Positions 27,301 to 34,505 of a stretch of DNA of 64,000 nucleotides are shown here, one piece after another (position 1 is the stretch's first letter; each line of letters opens with the position of its first letter). Source of the stretch: Myxocyprinus asiaticus (taxonomy: Eukaryota; Chordata; Actinopteri; Cypriniformes; Catostomidae); the NCBI RefSeq assembly GCF_019703515.2, contig NC_059382.1, forward strand, positions 14,487,001 to 14,551,000, written 5' to 3'. A model generated the notes under the pieces. It saw nothing but the letters and a program-made list of their open reading frames with translations. It did not search any database and was not told the DNA's origin. A program made the position numbers and the translations under genes.

Positions 27301-30300
27301 TCCCCTTTTCTCCCAATTTGGAATGCCCAATTCCCACTACTTAGTGTGTCCTCGTGGTAGCGCGGTTACTCACCTCAATCCGGGTGGCGGAGGACAAGTC
27401 TCAGTTGCCTCCGCTTCTTTGACCGTCAATCCATGCATCTTTACGTGGCTCACTATGCATGACACCGCGGAGACTCCCAGCACGTGGAGGTTCATGCTTC
27501 GCTCTGCGATCCATGCACAAATTACCACGCGCGCCATTGAGAGCGAGAACCCCTAATTGCGACCACGAGGAGGTTACCCCATGTGACTCTACCCTCCCTA
27601 GCAACCGGGCCAATTTGGTTGATTAGGAGACCTGGCTGGAGTCACTCAGCACACCCTGGATTCAAACTCGCAACTCCAGGGATGGTAGTCAGCACCCTGG
27701 AGTCGCGTTGCTGAGCTACCCAGGCCCCCACAATCAGCGGGTTTTCTCCCTAATTTGGAATTTGGAAAAGTCCTTGTGGTGGCATAGTGACTCGCCTCGA
27801 TCCAGGTGGCGGAGGACGAATCTCAGTTGCCTCCGCGTCCGAGACCGTCAATCCGTGCATCTTATCACGTGGTTTGTTGAGCGCTTTACTGCGGAGACAT
27901 GGCACGTGTGGAGGCTTCACACTGTTTCACATGGCATCCACGCACAACTCGCCATGCACCCCACCGAGAGCGAGAACCACATTATAGTGACCACAAGGAA
28001 GTTACCCCATGTGACTCTACCCTCCCTAGCAACCGGGCCAGTTTGGTTGCTTAGGAGACCTGGCTGCAATCAGCGTTTTTGATGATATGCAGCTGAGTGC
28101 AAAGCAAATATTCAGAACAGCTTGACGTCTTGCCAGTTCTTCAGTAAAAGAAGCAGCTCATTGGTCATTTGGACCTCAGTGTGCTATTTTTCCCAGGTGC
28201 AGCTGAAATTGAATCTAAGCACAAAAGCAACATTTCGAGCAGAATTTTCCATTATTTTAGTGAATTAGTTGTATTAACCTGAGCTGCAGATATTTGTGCT
28301 TCGCATAAGTGTCCCTGCATTTTGACATCAGACACACTGAAGAAGATCTAAGAAGTTGTCATGTTTATGTATATATCCATTTTTTTTTTTTCAATCTGAC
28401 ATTTTTTTCCCTTTTAAAGCTGCACGTAACCGACAAAGTTTAAACTCTTGTTTTAGCACAGCCGTTGATTGACAAGTGTGGGGAGGCGCTTTGCTGCTCC
28501 CAGAACGCATACAGGAAGGATTAACGTTTTCACCTAAAATGTGATGCCGTCATATGTGTTTTTGACCACATTCATATGTGGTTTTTGTGATCCAATCACA
28601 AAACATTTTAAACCCCGTTTAGACCTGTATTTAGCGCTGACCATGTGACCGGATCACCCGAAACACACCTTTAATACCAGGTGTAAACGGGGTCTTGAAG
28701 AGAACACAAGAGCCCGCCCTGGAGACATAACTATTTTTTTCTTTCATATTGGATCCTTTTTTCCCGTTGCTGGAACAATTAACTCAGCAGGGTGTCCTGA
28801 CGGTCAAGTGATTAACGACCTCCTGCTGGCAGACACTAATGCCCTTTTTGGCAAATTGTCTTACCTGTTGAGTAAAGGTGTGCTAATACTGCTATTTATG
28901 ATTTTTGTCTGACAGATGACAAAACGAGCAAAAATATCCTTGTATTGAAGGATTGACCCAAGCCGTGTCAGGAGACCACGGTATCTAAGGCCACGTACAC
29001 ACTGCAGCTAAATTCGGTTGTCAGTTCACCTTTTAGTGCTTTAATCTTGCTCTGTACACACAGTTCAGCAAAATTTAGGTAGTGACAACCGCATTTTCAA
29101 AAATTCCACGCAGTGTGTACGGAACCGAACTGAACAACTAGTTGTTAATCATCAGTCTCGGGGTAACCTGTACATTACAGTTCAGAACGCGCGTGCACAC
29201 TGTTTAACAACAGGCACTTAGACGCACGTGACCAAAACACAGCGATTCTGTCGACAGCAGCAAACAAAAACGGGTTAAACTGGTGGCATTCATGTTTCAC
29301 AGAAGACACTGCAGCATTTCTATGGCTATACTTGTCAATCATCGCAATTGCGGGAGTCACTCCTGTATTCCGACACACATGGAATGATAATATAGGGGAT
29401 TCACTCCTGCATTTAGATGTGGTTGTCACTTCCAAAACTTTGTAGTGTGTACTTAGCCAATGAGACTTAAAGGGCTCTTTTGACCTGGGCCAGTAAACAA
29501 TCACCCAGAACACCCTTGCAACTGTATGGCATCGCTCAAGAAACACTGAGAATACCTTAGCAATCACGTTTGATTTAACTGTACATTGTGATTTGATTGG
29601 CGATTGTGTTGTGTGTTTTAGAGCATGGATTCGTCTGACCTGTCAGATGGGCCTATCACACTTCAGGAGTATCTGGAGGTGAAGAAAGCACTGGCCTCTT
29701 CAGAGGCCAAAGTTCAACAGCTAATGAAAGTCAACAACAACCTGAGTGAGGAGCTACGGAGGCTTCAGAAGGAGGTACACCAACCCATGTTTTGTCTTTT
29801 CATTTTTAATGAGCTGTGTGCTCTTGTTTTGAAACACGAGAACATGTTTACAAATCCATTTACGGTTGCTGATCACCACTATGTGCTGTGTGCACATCCC
29901 AATGTCATTCTATCAGGTAGAATTTCACACAGATTGATGTTATAAAATGCTTAAAGCTGAAGTGTCATTTTGTTTCTATTTATAAATGTCTTAATATGTA
30001 ACTAAGTCAGCTATTTATAGGTTGATTCCCCCGAAACGTTTAAACACTGTGGCTCTGCTCTGTTTAAGCATCCTGACAAGCCTGACTTGGCAACATTGGC
30101 TTATCCACTGGAAGCAGTTTGGGGCGGGACTATCTATTTGACGACCAGTGGCAGATGGGGGAATGTTCGGGGAACTTCAAAGTCATTATTTTTGTGATTT
30201 CCTTTTGGATTGTTTTACACACTTCAGCTTTAAATTTAAGCAAACCATCACAGACCTGTTTGATTGACCTATCATAAACCATTTATACTGAGAATGAAGC

Positions 30301-33300
30301 CCTTTCTTGTCCAGACAACCTTAAACTTCCTGTCCATCACAATGACACCGTTTTATTGGCCCCAGCATGATGTAGTCCTCCATATTGCAACTGTTGTGTT
30401 TTCTTTGGTCCTTGTGTTTGTGGATGTGTGTGTGACTCCCGGTGATGCCCCTCCATCCCTGTAGATCACGCGGATGCAGTCGGAGAACAGAGTGCTGCGG
30501 GGGGCCCAGGCTGGAGCCGGGGGCACTCTGACTGGAGGTGGTGGCCAAGGGCTGTGGCCCGGTGGGGTAAGGGGTACGGGAGGGGGAGGAGGGGTTGGCG
30601 GAGACTCCGGCCTAATCACACCCTCCGCCCCCCTCCGCCGGGACAGACAAGCCTTCTCTATGTATGAGCCCGTGGTGACCACCCCTAAAGCTCTCACCCC
30701 AGCCCTGGACCCCCTGACCGGCTGCCTGCAGCCTCTCAGCCCCACTGTAAGTGTGAGCATAAGTGGTCGGTCTGACCTTTTTAAACTTCATTTTCCTGGC
30801 GGGGCTCTCTTTTTCTCCCTCTGCTAACCTGAGCCCTCATTGGTGTGCTGCTTCTGCCTGGAGAACTCTGCTTCAAAGTCTGTTTATTCATCACTCACTC
30901 ACTGCTCTCTACTACCACCTTATGGCCAGGCAGGATCAGTGCCTGCTCTGATAACACTCCTTTTTCAAGATATTGGCTGTGAGCTGCCTGCATGATGGTA
31001 TTTTTGGAAGAACATAGACCCCATTTACACCTGACATAAATATTTGTCTCAGGTGATCCTATAACAAGTGGGCAAACTCTTAATTCTGTGTATATGTAAA
31101 TCGTGGAGTGCAAAATGTTCAGAAGACCTACTTACCTGTATCTGATGTTGAGATAAAACAAGGGTTTTATCCTGCATGTTCACATGAGAACTTAGTGTTT
31201 TGCACCAAACAATGGAAGCAAGCTTCTTTATGAGGACATTTCTAGTGTCCCCATAATTCAAATAGCTTAAAAAAACTTACTAAACTATGTTTTTTTGTGT
31301 GTTTTTTTTAATGTTTTTTGTGAGGGTTAGGTTTAGGGGATAGAATCTATAGTTCGTACAGTATAAAACTTATGTCTATGGAGAGTCCTCAAGGATAGCC
31401 GCACCAACGTGTGTGTGTGTGTGTGGACATTCATACATCTGTTGGATGTAGAATTCTAGTCTGTTTGAATGCCTTGTTTTGATTTGCCTTTGCCTTGTTT
31501 TGATTTGCCTTTGCAATTATGTAAATATCCAATGTTTTGGTTATGCAATATTACATTTTTGGGCTATTGCTGACAGTGTGGTATAGTCTTTGTTTTATTA
31601 GCCTTTGTTAATGTATTTGGTGTGTACCTTTGTGCCTGCTTTATTAACTGCACTCTTTTCCAAGTTATTTAATCTGTGAGTGTCTATTTCTTAGGGTTTT
31701 CATTAGTTTAGAGAAGAGGCTGTTATTGCACTGTTAACTGAGTTTAGCTTGTAAGCTTTAAGTGGACTCTTCATGTTCTACAACTGCAATATATACTGTA
31801 GAACTTCTGTACAACTGCAGATTTTCTTTCCTCTAACAGCACGCTGCTGAAATTACTATCAAGGCTTCTCTTTTCTTTTACATTTTTGTTGTTGACTGTC
31901 CATCGGGTTTTCTTGTCATTTTAATCTGATTCTGCTTGTGTTAAGGTGCGAAAGGGAGCCCCTGCAGGGCCAACCCCTTACGGAGGGCCACACCTGTCAG
32001 CCTCCACTGAGGGACGATACAATGTGAGTGCAGTCTCATTCACATGCGAATATAAGAGTATGCATGAGCCGTAATGTGTAACAGATCTCTGTTTATCTTC
32101 TCCAGCCTTCTAAAATGGGAGAGAAATATGGAAGTGGCACAGATAGTGACTATGACAACTCTCAAACATACGACGTCTCCTTTGGGTGAGTATTTGGTGG
32201 TTTTCATACTGTGCACGTTTGCTGTGGTCCAAATCCGAGTGCTATTGTTACTGGCACCCCCCACCATGGTGGAGAACACAACACTGGTCGCTATGTTTGT
32301 GTGTTTTTTATTAATTTTGTGCCATTATGTGCACCTCAGTGAATGCCACTTGCATCTCTGTGCATCACATGCTGTAATTCAGCAGATGAGCGTTGGGAGC
32401 TATGCATTTGCAGCCCTGCTTGTGTTGCACACTTACTCAGGCACATATCACATCACCTCTTCTGTGTCCCACAACGTTCCCCTGCCACTCATATTAACAG
32501 TTTTTTAATGCAAACCGTGCTCTGTTTGGGTCTAAACTGCCAGTGTGAAAGCCCCCTTAGCCACTGTTGCATTTTTGCACTTTACAAATGGCTCGGCTTT
32601 AATTGTTGAAATCACAGTATTTCATATCAAAGTAAAACAACACTCAAAATCCATTTAACTTCTGTAATGTACATGATTTCATCATGTATCTAGTGGCCTG
32701 GCAACCCTAAGCTTAAAAACATCAAAAAAACAAACTTAAAAGCTTAAAAATTGAATGTTTATAATTCTGTGTTAATCTATATTTATTGGTGTTTTGTGGT
32801 AGCGTGAGCCGCAGCAGTGAGGAGGACAGTAGGGGGGATTTTGAAGAGACAGAGGTTGAGCCTGACCCCACTCTGCCCTGCACGGAGGACGTCATCCTCA
32901 AGACGGAACAGGTCACAAAGAACATCCAGGAGCTCCTGAGAGCTGCACAGGAGTTTAAACACGACAGGTAGGATGGACAGTTACCTGTCAAGCTGACTAC
33001 TTTTACAGAGAGCAGACAGGATTAATGAAGGCAAAAAGGCCTAACATCTTTCTTTCTTTGCAGTTTTGTGCCATGCTCAGAGAAGATCCACTTAGCTGTG
33101 ACAGAAATGGCTTCTCTCTTTCCCAAGGTAAATGAGGCTGCAAATGCATCTTGTTATGGCTCTTAAAAGACCCAATGAGTTTCACTTATTTAATATTGAA
33201 ACAGGACATTTATGTGGGTCAAATAGAAGGGCTTATCCTGTTTTAAAATGGCCAACTGGCTGTAGTTACATCACAGCTATGAACCATGATTTGCTACTTG

Positions 33301-34505
33301 CAAGTTGGTTGCATCTGGTATTAGGCAAAGGGGCATTCTTATTCTAGAGAGCATTTCATTGGACAAAAAATGTGTGCAGTGCAAGATGAGTCAAGGAGTG
33401 ACTTGGGGAGTACCCAAGCATATAGATTACTTAAAAGCTAATCGACATTGTCTAAAAACCAAAAAAATAAACTTTTAATTTCATGGGGGCTTTAAAAAGT
33501 CAGGCCCTCTGCCTTATTAAAGGAGTAGTTCACCCAAAATTCTCTCATCATTTACTCACCCTCATGCTATCCCAGATGTGTATGACTTTCTTTCTTCAGC
33601 TGAACACAAAGAGTTTTTAAAAGAATATCTCAGCTCTGTAGGTATATACAATGCAAGTGTATGGCGGCCAGAACTTTGAAGCCCCAAAAAGCACATAAAG
33701 GCAGCATAAAAGTAACCCACAAGACTCCAGTGTTTAATCAGTCTTTTGAAGTGATCCAATTAATTTTGGATGAGAACAGATTACAATATAACTACTTTTT
33801 CACTTAAAATCTTGACATCAGCAGTCTCTTTTCAGGCTCAATTTCACTTTCTAGCGCCATCTAGTGCTCTGCACATGCGTCAAGCACTAGGAAGTGTAAT
33901 CGAGCTTGAAATTATGATCGTGCCTAGAGACTGCAATGGCAAGATGTACAGTGAAAATAAAAGTTATATTATGATCTGTTATCACCCAAAACCGATTGGA
34001 TCGCATCAGAAGACATGGATTAAACCACTGGAGTCGTATGGATTACTGTTATGCTGCCTTTGTGCTTTTTGGAGTTTCAAAGTTTTGGTCACCATTCATT
34101 TGCATTGTATGGACCTACAGAGCTGAGATATTCTTCTAAAAATCTTTATTTGTGTTCTGCAGAAGAAAGAAAGCCAAACACATCTTAGGGTGAATAAATT
34201 ATTCGATAATTTTCATTTTTGGGTGAACTATTCTTTCAAGGTTTTTTTATCCGAGCCTAAATCTGTCTTTTTATTGATCTGTTTCACAGAGGCCGGCATT
34301 GGACACAGTGCGCTCCTCTTTGAAGCTCCTGGCAGCCAGTGCCTCCCGTCTACAGGTGGAGTGTCGCAAAGCGGCTCCCTCCGACTCGTCGGCCAACACG
34401 GTGGACTACCAGCTCCTCACCCAGCAGGTCATCCAGTGCGCCTATGACATTGCCAAAGCTGCCAAACAGCTAGTCACCATCACCACCCGTGAAAAGAAAC
34501 AGTGA
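719..34505 (+). CDS. git1: git1, ARF GTPase-activating protein GIT1 (5' part outside window)
   Basis: Eighteen exons join in frame to 691 codons including the stop; each is listed below. Order of domains: second half of the Arf-GAP domain, three ankyrin repeats, Spa2-homology region ([15 protein letters not shown] and [20 protein letters not shown]), acidic [11 protein letters not shown] motif, leucine-rich coiled coil, a divergent linker, and the C-terminal focal-adhesion-targeting (FAT-like) domain ending TTREKKQ. In the family, GIT1 inactivates Arf6, binds PIX through the Spa2 region, dimerises through the coiled coil and binds paxillin through the C-terminus. It acts at focal adhesions, endosomes and synapses. 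Linker and Arf-GAP residues ([30 protein letters not shown]) match GIT1 better than GIT2. Two upstream coding exons (about 62 residues with the Arf-GAP zinc cysteines) are not in the window. Frame is open throughout, so the gene looks intact. Confidence 0.95.
2654..3784 (+). mobile_element. Tc1-like element, internally deleted (copy 1)
   Basis: Terminal inverted repeats: left CTGGCATCCAAAAGTTTGG, right complement CCAAACTTTTGGCCACC. It inserted in a TA-rich stretch, as expected for TA-targeting Tc1/mariner elements: TA before the left end and a (TA)n run after the right end. The transposase start is at 3041. The central catalytic part is missing. Copy 2 of the same family is at 46714-47886. 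Confidence 0.85.
3041..3597 (+). pseudogene. Tc1 transposase, catalytic core deleted (copy 1)
   Basis: Starts [19 protein letters not shown] with a paired-like helix-turn-helix DNA-binding domain ([19 protein letters not shown]). The frame slips near 3211. The sequence then jumps from RHW/TTDNY (about 3475) directly to [13 protein letters not shown], which in intact Tc1 proteins sits near the third catalytic acid. The first two catalytic aspartates are therefore gone. It ends early at VWIFL. Confidence 0.8.
3787..3836. repeat. (TA)n microsatellite
   Basis: About 45 bases of uninterrupted TA repeat right after the Tc1 copy 1 end. It is the likely target of the insertion. Confidence 0.9.
4637..5737. 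mobile_element. hAT-like MITE inside hAT transposase
   Basis: Left GTGGTGCACCGATC and right GATCGGTGCACCCCT are inverted repeats. Flanks share TAGTA/CTACTA-like sequence, a possible imperfect 8-bp duplication. Contents are AT-rich with a T run at 4678-4704 and a stretch of TTAGT/AACTAA motifs at about 4770-5020. It splits the hAT transposase between 4636 and 5738. Confidence 0.7.
5796..7003. mobile_element. hAT-type MITE with perfect 8-bp TSD
   Basis: Ends TAGGGCTGGACGATAT and ATATCACCCAGCCCTA are inverted. An identical 8-bp duplication, GCAGGGAC, lies at 5788-5795 and 7004-7011. ATATCGA motifs are repeated inside each arm. At 5822-5895 it carries a separate fish interspersed fragment beginning TAAATCAAATCAAATCACTT. 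No coding potential. Confidence 0.85.
8256..9834 (-). mobile_element. Sleeping-Beauty-like Tc1 element, full length
   Basis: Left end CAGTTGAAGTCAGAAGTTTA and right end ...TTCTGACTTCAACTG are inverted. TA duplications lie at 8254-8255 and 9835-9836. A second internal copy of the GTCAGAAGTTTACAT motif at 8460-8475 and its counterpart near 9640-9660 give the inner and outer direct repeats of the IR/DR class, known from salmonid and cyprinid Tc1 elements. Length 1579 bp is normal for the family. It carries a broken transposase on the - strand. Confidence 0.9.
8483..9479 (-). pseudogene. Tc1 (Sleeping-Beauty-like) transposase, frameshifted
   Basis: Start [20 protein letters not shown] at 9479, paired-like HTH with [15 protein letters not shown], then GRR and [34 protein letters not shown] and [12 protein letters not shown] (around the first catalytic Asp, which reads Asn in SNE here). 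The C-terminus is [16 protein letters not shown] and stop at 8483. Several frameshifts, mainly 8800-9000 and near 9218, break the frame. The D-to-N reading at the first catalytic position would itself inactivate it. Confidence 0.85.
10322..10857. mobile_element. Right half of outer MITE
   Basis: Non-coding, continuing the outer MITE after the hAT. It contains repeated GCGTTTTC/GAAAACG motifs (10345, 10740, 10760, 10817) typical of a fish short-element family. No gene. Confidence 0.5.
11200..11637 (+). pseudogene. LINE reverse transcriptase C-terminal fragment
   Basis: From 11296 the frame reads [20 protein letters not shown], followed by [19 protein letters not shown] and [20 protein letters not shown]. 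This is the thumb region after the catalytic palm in I/Jockey-type LINEs. The YxDD box would lie upstream and is absent. It ends in a stop at 11635-11637. Confidence 0.75.
11900..12348 (+). pseudogene. LINE RNase H domain
   Basis: Contains [15 protein letters not shown] (with the RNase H glutamate), [14 protein letters not shown] (with the aspartate) and [19 protein letters not shown] (W/GH-x-G and the final D of ADMAAK). The first aspartate strand upstream (SDG-type) is read near 11930 in another frame. The frame stops at 12346-12348. Confidence 0.75.
12392..13706 (+). mobile_element. Sleeping-Beauty-like Tc1, right end deleted
   Basis: Left end CAGTTGGGGTCAGAAGTTTA with a second GTCAGAAGTTTACATACA at about 12593-12612, the left IR/DR. 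TA precedes it at 12390-12391. The right IR/DR is nearly gone: after the transposase codons for CEKLVEG the sequence goes to GTACTGTATATAAACTG, and TA at 13707-13708 follows. It splits the I-clade LINE coding sequence exactly, proving it inserted later. Confidence 0.85.
12770..13690 (+). pseudogene. Tc1 (Sleeping-Beauty-like) transposase, frameshifted
   Basis: ATG at 12770, then frame changes. Blocks recognised: [20 protein letters not shown] (HTH 1), [32 protein letters not shown] (first catalytic Asp present), [20 protein letters not shown] (second Asp present) and [20 protein letters not shown] (third acid, the Glu of IEN). Frameshifts near 12800, 13000, 13290 and 13350 prevent a full protein. 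Confidence 0.85.
13709..14036 (+). pseudogene. LINE C-terminal segment after the Tc1 insertion
   Basis: Resumes the LINE frame with [20 protein letters not shown] and, from about 13839, [17 protein letters not shown], the Cys-x2-Cys...His...Cys end typical of I-type LINE ORF2. A stop within 13830-13840 breaks it. Confidence 0.7.
14785..15676. mobile_element. TTAA-flanked hairpin MITE, copy 1
   Basis: Begins TTAAAGGGATAGTGCACCC and ends GGGTGAATTATCCCTTAA. The two ~300-bp arms are inverted copies of each other (for example ATTTTTGAAGCTCCAAAAAT near 14925-14945 against the mirror at 15490-15510). A TTAA on each side suits piggyBac-type integration; the superfamily is inferred. Ends about 100 bp before the next git1 exon. 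Confidence 0.8.
15772..15877 (+). CDS. git1: git1 exon (end of Arf-GAP domain)
   Basis: Acceptor CCTGCAG, donor GTGAGA. Encodes [20 protein letters not shown] and then [15 protein letters not shown], the last helices of the Arf-GAP unit leading into the ankyrin repeats. Its phase continues from the CA left by the previous exon to make His. Confidence 0.96.
16078..16108. repeat. (TC)n microsatellite before a git1 acceptor
   Basis: About 30 bases of TC, 40 bases upstream of the acceptor at 16148. It forms a long polypyrimidine tract. Confidence 0.9.
16149..16235 (+). CDS. git1: git1 exon (ankyrin repeat 1)
   Basis: 29 codons, phase 0 at both ends; acceptor CCTGCAG, donor GTGAGA. Encodes [29 protein letters not shown], the first ankyrin repeat. 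Confidence 0.97.
16337..16467 (+). CDS. git1: git1 exon (ankyrin repeat 2)
   Basis: Acceptor TCTGCAG, donor GTAACA. Encodes [44 protein letters not shown]. The [10 protein letters not shown] motif is the ankyrin consensus. Confidence 0.97.
16917..17011 (+). CDS. git1: git1 exon (ankyrin repeat 3)
   Basis: Acceptor CTTGCAG, donor GTGAGC. Encodes [20 protein letters not shown] and [11 protein letters not shown]. Confidence 0.97.
17114..17156 (+). CDS. git1: git1 short exon (43 nt)
   Basis: Acceptor TTTGCAG, donor GTACAT. Encodes (D)[13 protein letters not shown](S), conserved between ankyrin repeats and the Spa2-homology region. Confidence 0.95.
18224..18899. mobile_element. hAT-type MITE with near-perfect TSD
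   Basis: Left AAGGGGTGTGAATCTTTG and right TACACCCGTA ends, flanked by ATTGGGAT (18216-18223) and ATTGGAAT (18900-18907), 7 of 8 matching. Contains GATTCA-rich subterminal motifs. Lies in a git1 intron whose other parts (17157-18215, 18908-19456) show nothing recognisable. Confidence 0.7.
19457..19505 (+). CDS. git1: git1 exon (Spa2-homology start)
   Basis: Acceptor GCGTAG, donor GTGAGT. Encodes [16 protein letters not shown], the start of the Spa2-homology domain that binds PIX and MEK1 in the family. Confidence 0.96.
20223..20608. mobile_element. TTAA-flanked MITE
   Basis: Begins TTAAAGGTGCACTCAGTAA and ends TTGCTAAGTGCACCTTTAA: inverted ends with TTAA on both sides. About 386 bp, no coding. 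Lies in the git1 intron 19506-21306, where nothing else is recognised apart from the T run at 21199-21222. Confidence 0.8.
21264..21298. repeat. (TG)n microsatellite directly before a git1 acceptor
   Basis: About 17 TG units end 8 bases before the acceptor AAACAG (21301-21306). It replaces the normal polypyrimidine tract; a T run lies further upstream (21199-21222). Confidence 0.95.
21307..21379 (+). CDS. git1: git1 exon (Spa2-homology region)
   Basis: Acceptor AAACAG after a (TG)n tract, donor GTAATA. Encodes [24 protein letters not shown]. Confidence 0.96.
22047..22144 (+). CDS. git1: git1 exon
   Basis: Acceptor TCTCAG, donor GTAATA. Encodes [20 protein letters not shown] then [13 protein letters not shown]. 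The [18 protein letters not shown] segment fits GIT1 rather than GIT2. Confidence 0.97.
22548..23164. mobile_element. TTAA-flanked MITE with long inverted arms
   Basis: Left TTAAAGTGATATTTTGG..., right ...GAATATTCCTTTAA. Arms of about 70 bp are inverted relatives, sharing ACAAGTTA, TCA and GTGGCATAATGTTG blocks. Lies in the git1 intron 22145-25151; the intervening 23165-24332 shows nothing I recognise. Confidence 0.75.
24333..25058. mobile_element. TTAA-flanked hairpin MITE, copy 2
   Basis: Starts TTAAGGGATAGTTCACCC, ends GGGTGAACTATCCCTTTCAA. Two arms of about 300 bp fold back on each other around a short centre (about 24620-24770). Ends 93 bases before the git1 exon at 25152. Confidence 0.85.
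25152..25263 (+). CDS. git1: git1 exon (second Spa2-homology repeat)
   Basis: Acceptor GTGTAG, donor GTGAGA. Encodes [20 protein letters not shown] then [17 protein letters not shown]. Confidence 0.97.
25419..25546 (+). CDS. git1: git1 exon (acidic motif, Asn run)
   Basis: Acceptor TTTCAG, donor GTGAGG. Encodes [20 protein letters not shown] then [11 protein letters not shown] and [12 protein letters not shown]. The [11 protein letters not shown] motif is a family hallmark with a Tyr/Ser phosphorylation region; the asparagine run is not in the mammalian proteins as I know them. Confidence 0.95.
25786..25960. mobile_element. TTAA-flanked MITE relative, truncated
   Basis: Starts TTAAAGGAATAGTTCACCC followed by a diverged left arm (CTCACTCTCATGCTGTTCC). 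The second arm is missing. A different subfamily from the other copies. Confidence 0.65.
25961..27267 (+). other. git1 intron stretch, nothing recognised
   Basis: AT-rich intron sequence without a coding frame, tRNA or element ends that I can identify. Confidence 0.5.
27277..27730 (-). mobile_element. tRNA-derived SINE, full copy
   Basis: Read on the - strand, the head (27728-27640) resembles a tRNA gene: box A TAGCTCAGC (27718-27710) and box B GAGTTTGAATCC (27669-27658). The body has repeated blocks such as CCTCCGCCACC. The 3' end is an A-rich/T-rich simple tail at 27277-27300. The left flank CAATCAGCG (27268-27276) and right flank CAATCAGCG (27731-27739) are a direct repeat. The mutated tRNA fold makes this a SINE, not a working tRNA. 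Confidence 0.85.
27740..28066 (-). mobile_element. tRNA-derived SINE, second copy, head missing
   Basis: Matches the body of the adjacent copy (GGCGGAGGAC, ACCCCATGTGACTCTACCC, CTAGCAACCGGGCCA) but stops at GACCTGGCTG, before the tRNA head. This is a 5' truncation for a - strand SINE. Flanked by CAATCAGCG at 27731-27739 and 28067-28075. Confidence 0.8.
28988..29458. mobile_element. Short inverted-end element (MITE)
   Basis: Left AAGGCCACGTACACACTGCA and right GTAGTGTGTACTTAGCC are inverted relatives; a GGTTGTCA block occurs on both sides. No coding frame. The region 28076-28987 next to it shows nothing I can name. Confidence 0.5.
29622..29774 (+). CDS. git1: git1 exon (coiled coil)
   Basis: 51 codons, phase 0; acceptor TTTTAG, donor GTACAC. 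Encodes [20 protein letters not shown], then [31 protein letters not shown]. Leucine/valine heptads make the GIT dimerisation coiled coil. Confidence 0.96.
29951..30233. mobile_element. TTAA-flanked MITE
   Basis: Begins TTAAAGCTGAAGTGT and ends ACACTTCAGCTTTAA: 15-base perfect inverted ends including TTAA. 283 bp, no coding; git1 intron. Confidence 0.8.
30465..30746 (+). CDS. git1: git1 exon (Gly-rich linker, SMYEP motif)
   Basis: 94 codons, phase 0; acceptor CCTGTAG, donor GTAAGT. Begins [13 protein letters not shown], continuing the coiled coil, then a glycine-rich stretch ([30 protein letters not shown]), then [12 protein letters not shown], a GIT1 motif, and [10 protein letters not shown]. 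The linker is GC-rich compared with the AT-rich introns. It contains GTAAGG at 30567, a possible internal donor. Confidence 0.93.
30747..31945 (+). other. git1: git1 intron, nothing recognised
   Basis: No repeat or coding match beyond a short GT run at 31410-31424. Mammalian GIT1 has an extra alternatively used segment (ELEDDAIYSVHVPAG) at this point; I do not see its equivalent here. Confidence 0.5.
31946..32023 (+). CDS. git1: git1 exon (linker)
   Basis: 26 codons, phase 0; acceptor TTAAG, weak pyrimidine tract, donor GTGAGT. Encodes [26 protein letters not shown]; the RKG matches the RKGV of mammalian GIT1. Confidence 0.85.
32106..32185 (+). CDS. git1: git1 exon (linker)
   Basis: Acceptor CTCCAG, donor GTGAGT. 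Encodes [27 protein letters not shown]. The GTDSDYDN motif matches the family (phosphotyrosine region). Confidence 0.93.
32803..32967 (+). CDS. git1: git1 exon (start of FAT-like domain)
   Basis: Acceptor GGTAG, donor GTAGGA. Encodes [73 protein letters not shown] opens the four-helix C-terminal domain. Confidence 0.97.
33064..33127 (+). CDS. git1: git1 exon (FAT-like domain)
   Basis: Acceptor TTTGCAG, donor GTAAAT. Encodes [22 protein letters not shown]. Confidence 0.97.
33517..34239. mobile_element. TTAA-flanked hairpin MITE, copy 4
   Basis: Starts TTAAAGGAGTAGTTCACCC, ends GGGTGAACTATTCTTTCAA. Long inverted arms. It ends 50 bases before the last git1 exon. Confidence 0.85.
34290..34505 (+). 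CDS. git1: git1 terminal exon
   Basis: Acceptor TTCACAG; 71 codons plus TGA at 34503-34505. Encodes [20 protein letters not shown] and ends [25 protein letters not shown]: the paxillin-binding end of the protein. Confidence 0.97.
   Translation, partial: RPALDTVRSSLKLLAASASRLQVECRKAAPSDSSANTVDYQLLTQQVIQCAYDIAKAAKQLVTITTREKKQ

Noticed and set aside
27640..27728. A tRNA gene on the - strand
   Set aside because: Box A and box B are present but stems are disrupted, and a SINE body and flanking direct repeat follow. It is the head of a SINE.
27323..28082. Open frames on the + strand through the SINEs
   Set aside because: They follow SINE bodies and differ between the two copies.
30353..30760. 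135-codon open frame opposite the Gly-rich git1 exon
   Set aside because: Antisense shadow of GC-rich coding sequence; Pro-rich by base composition.
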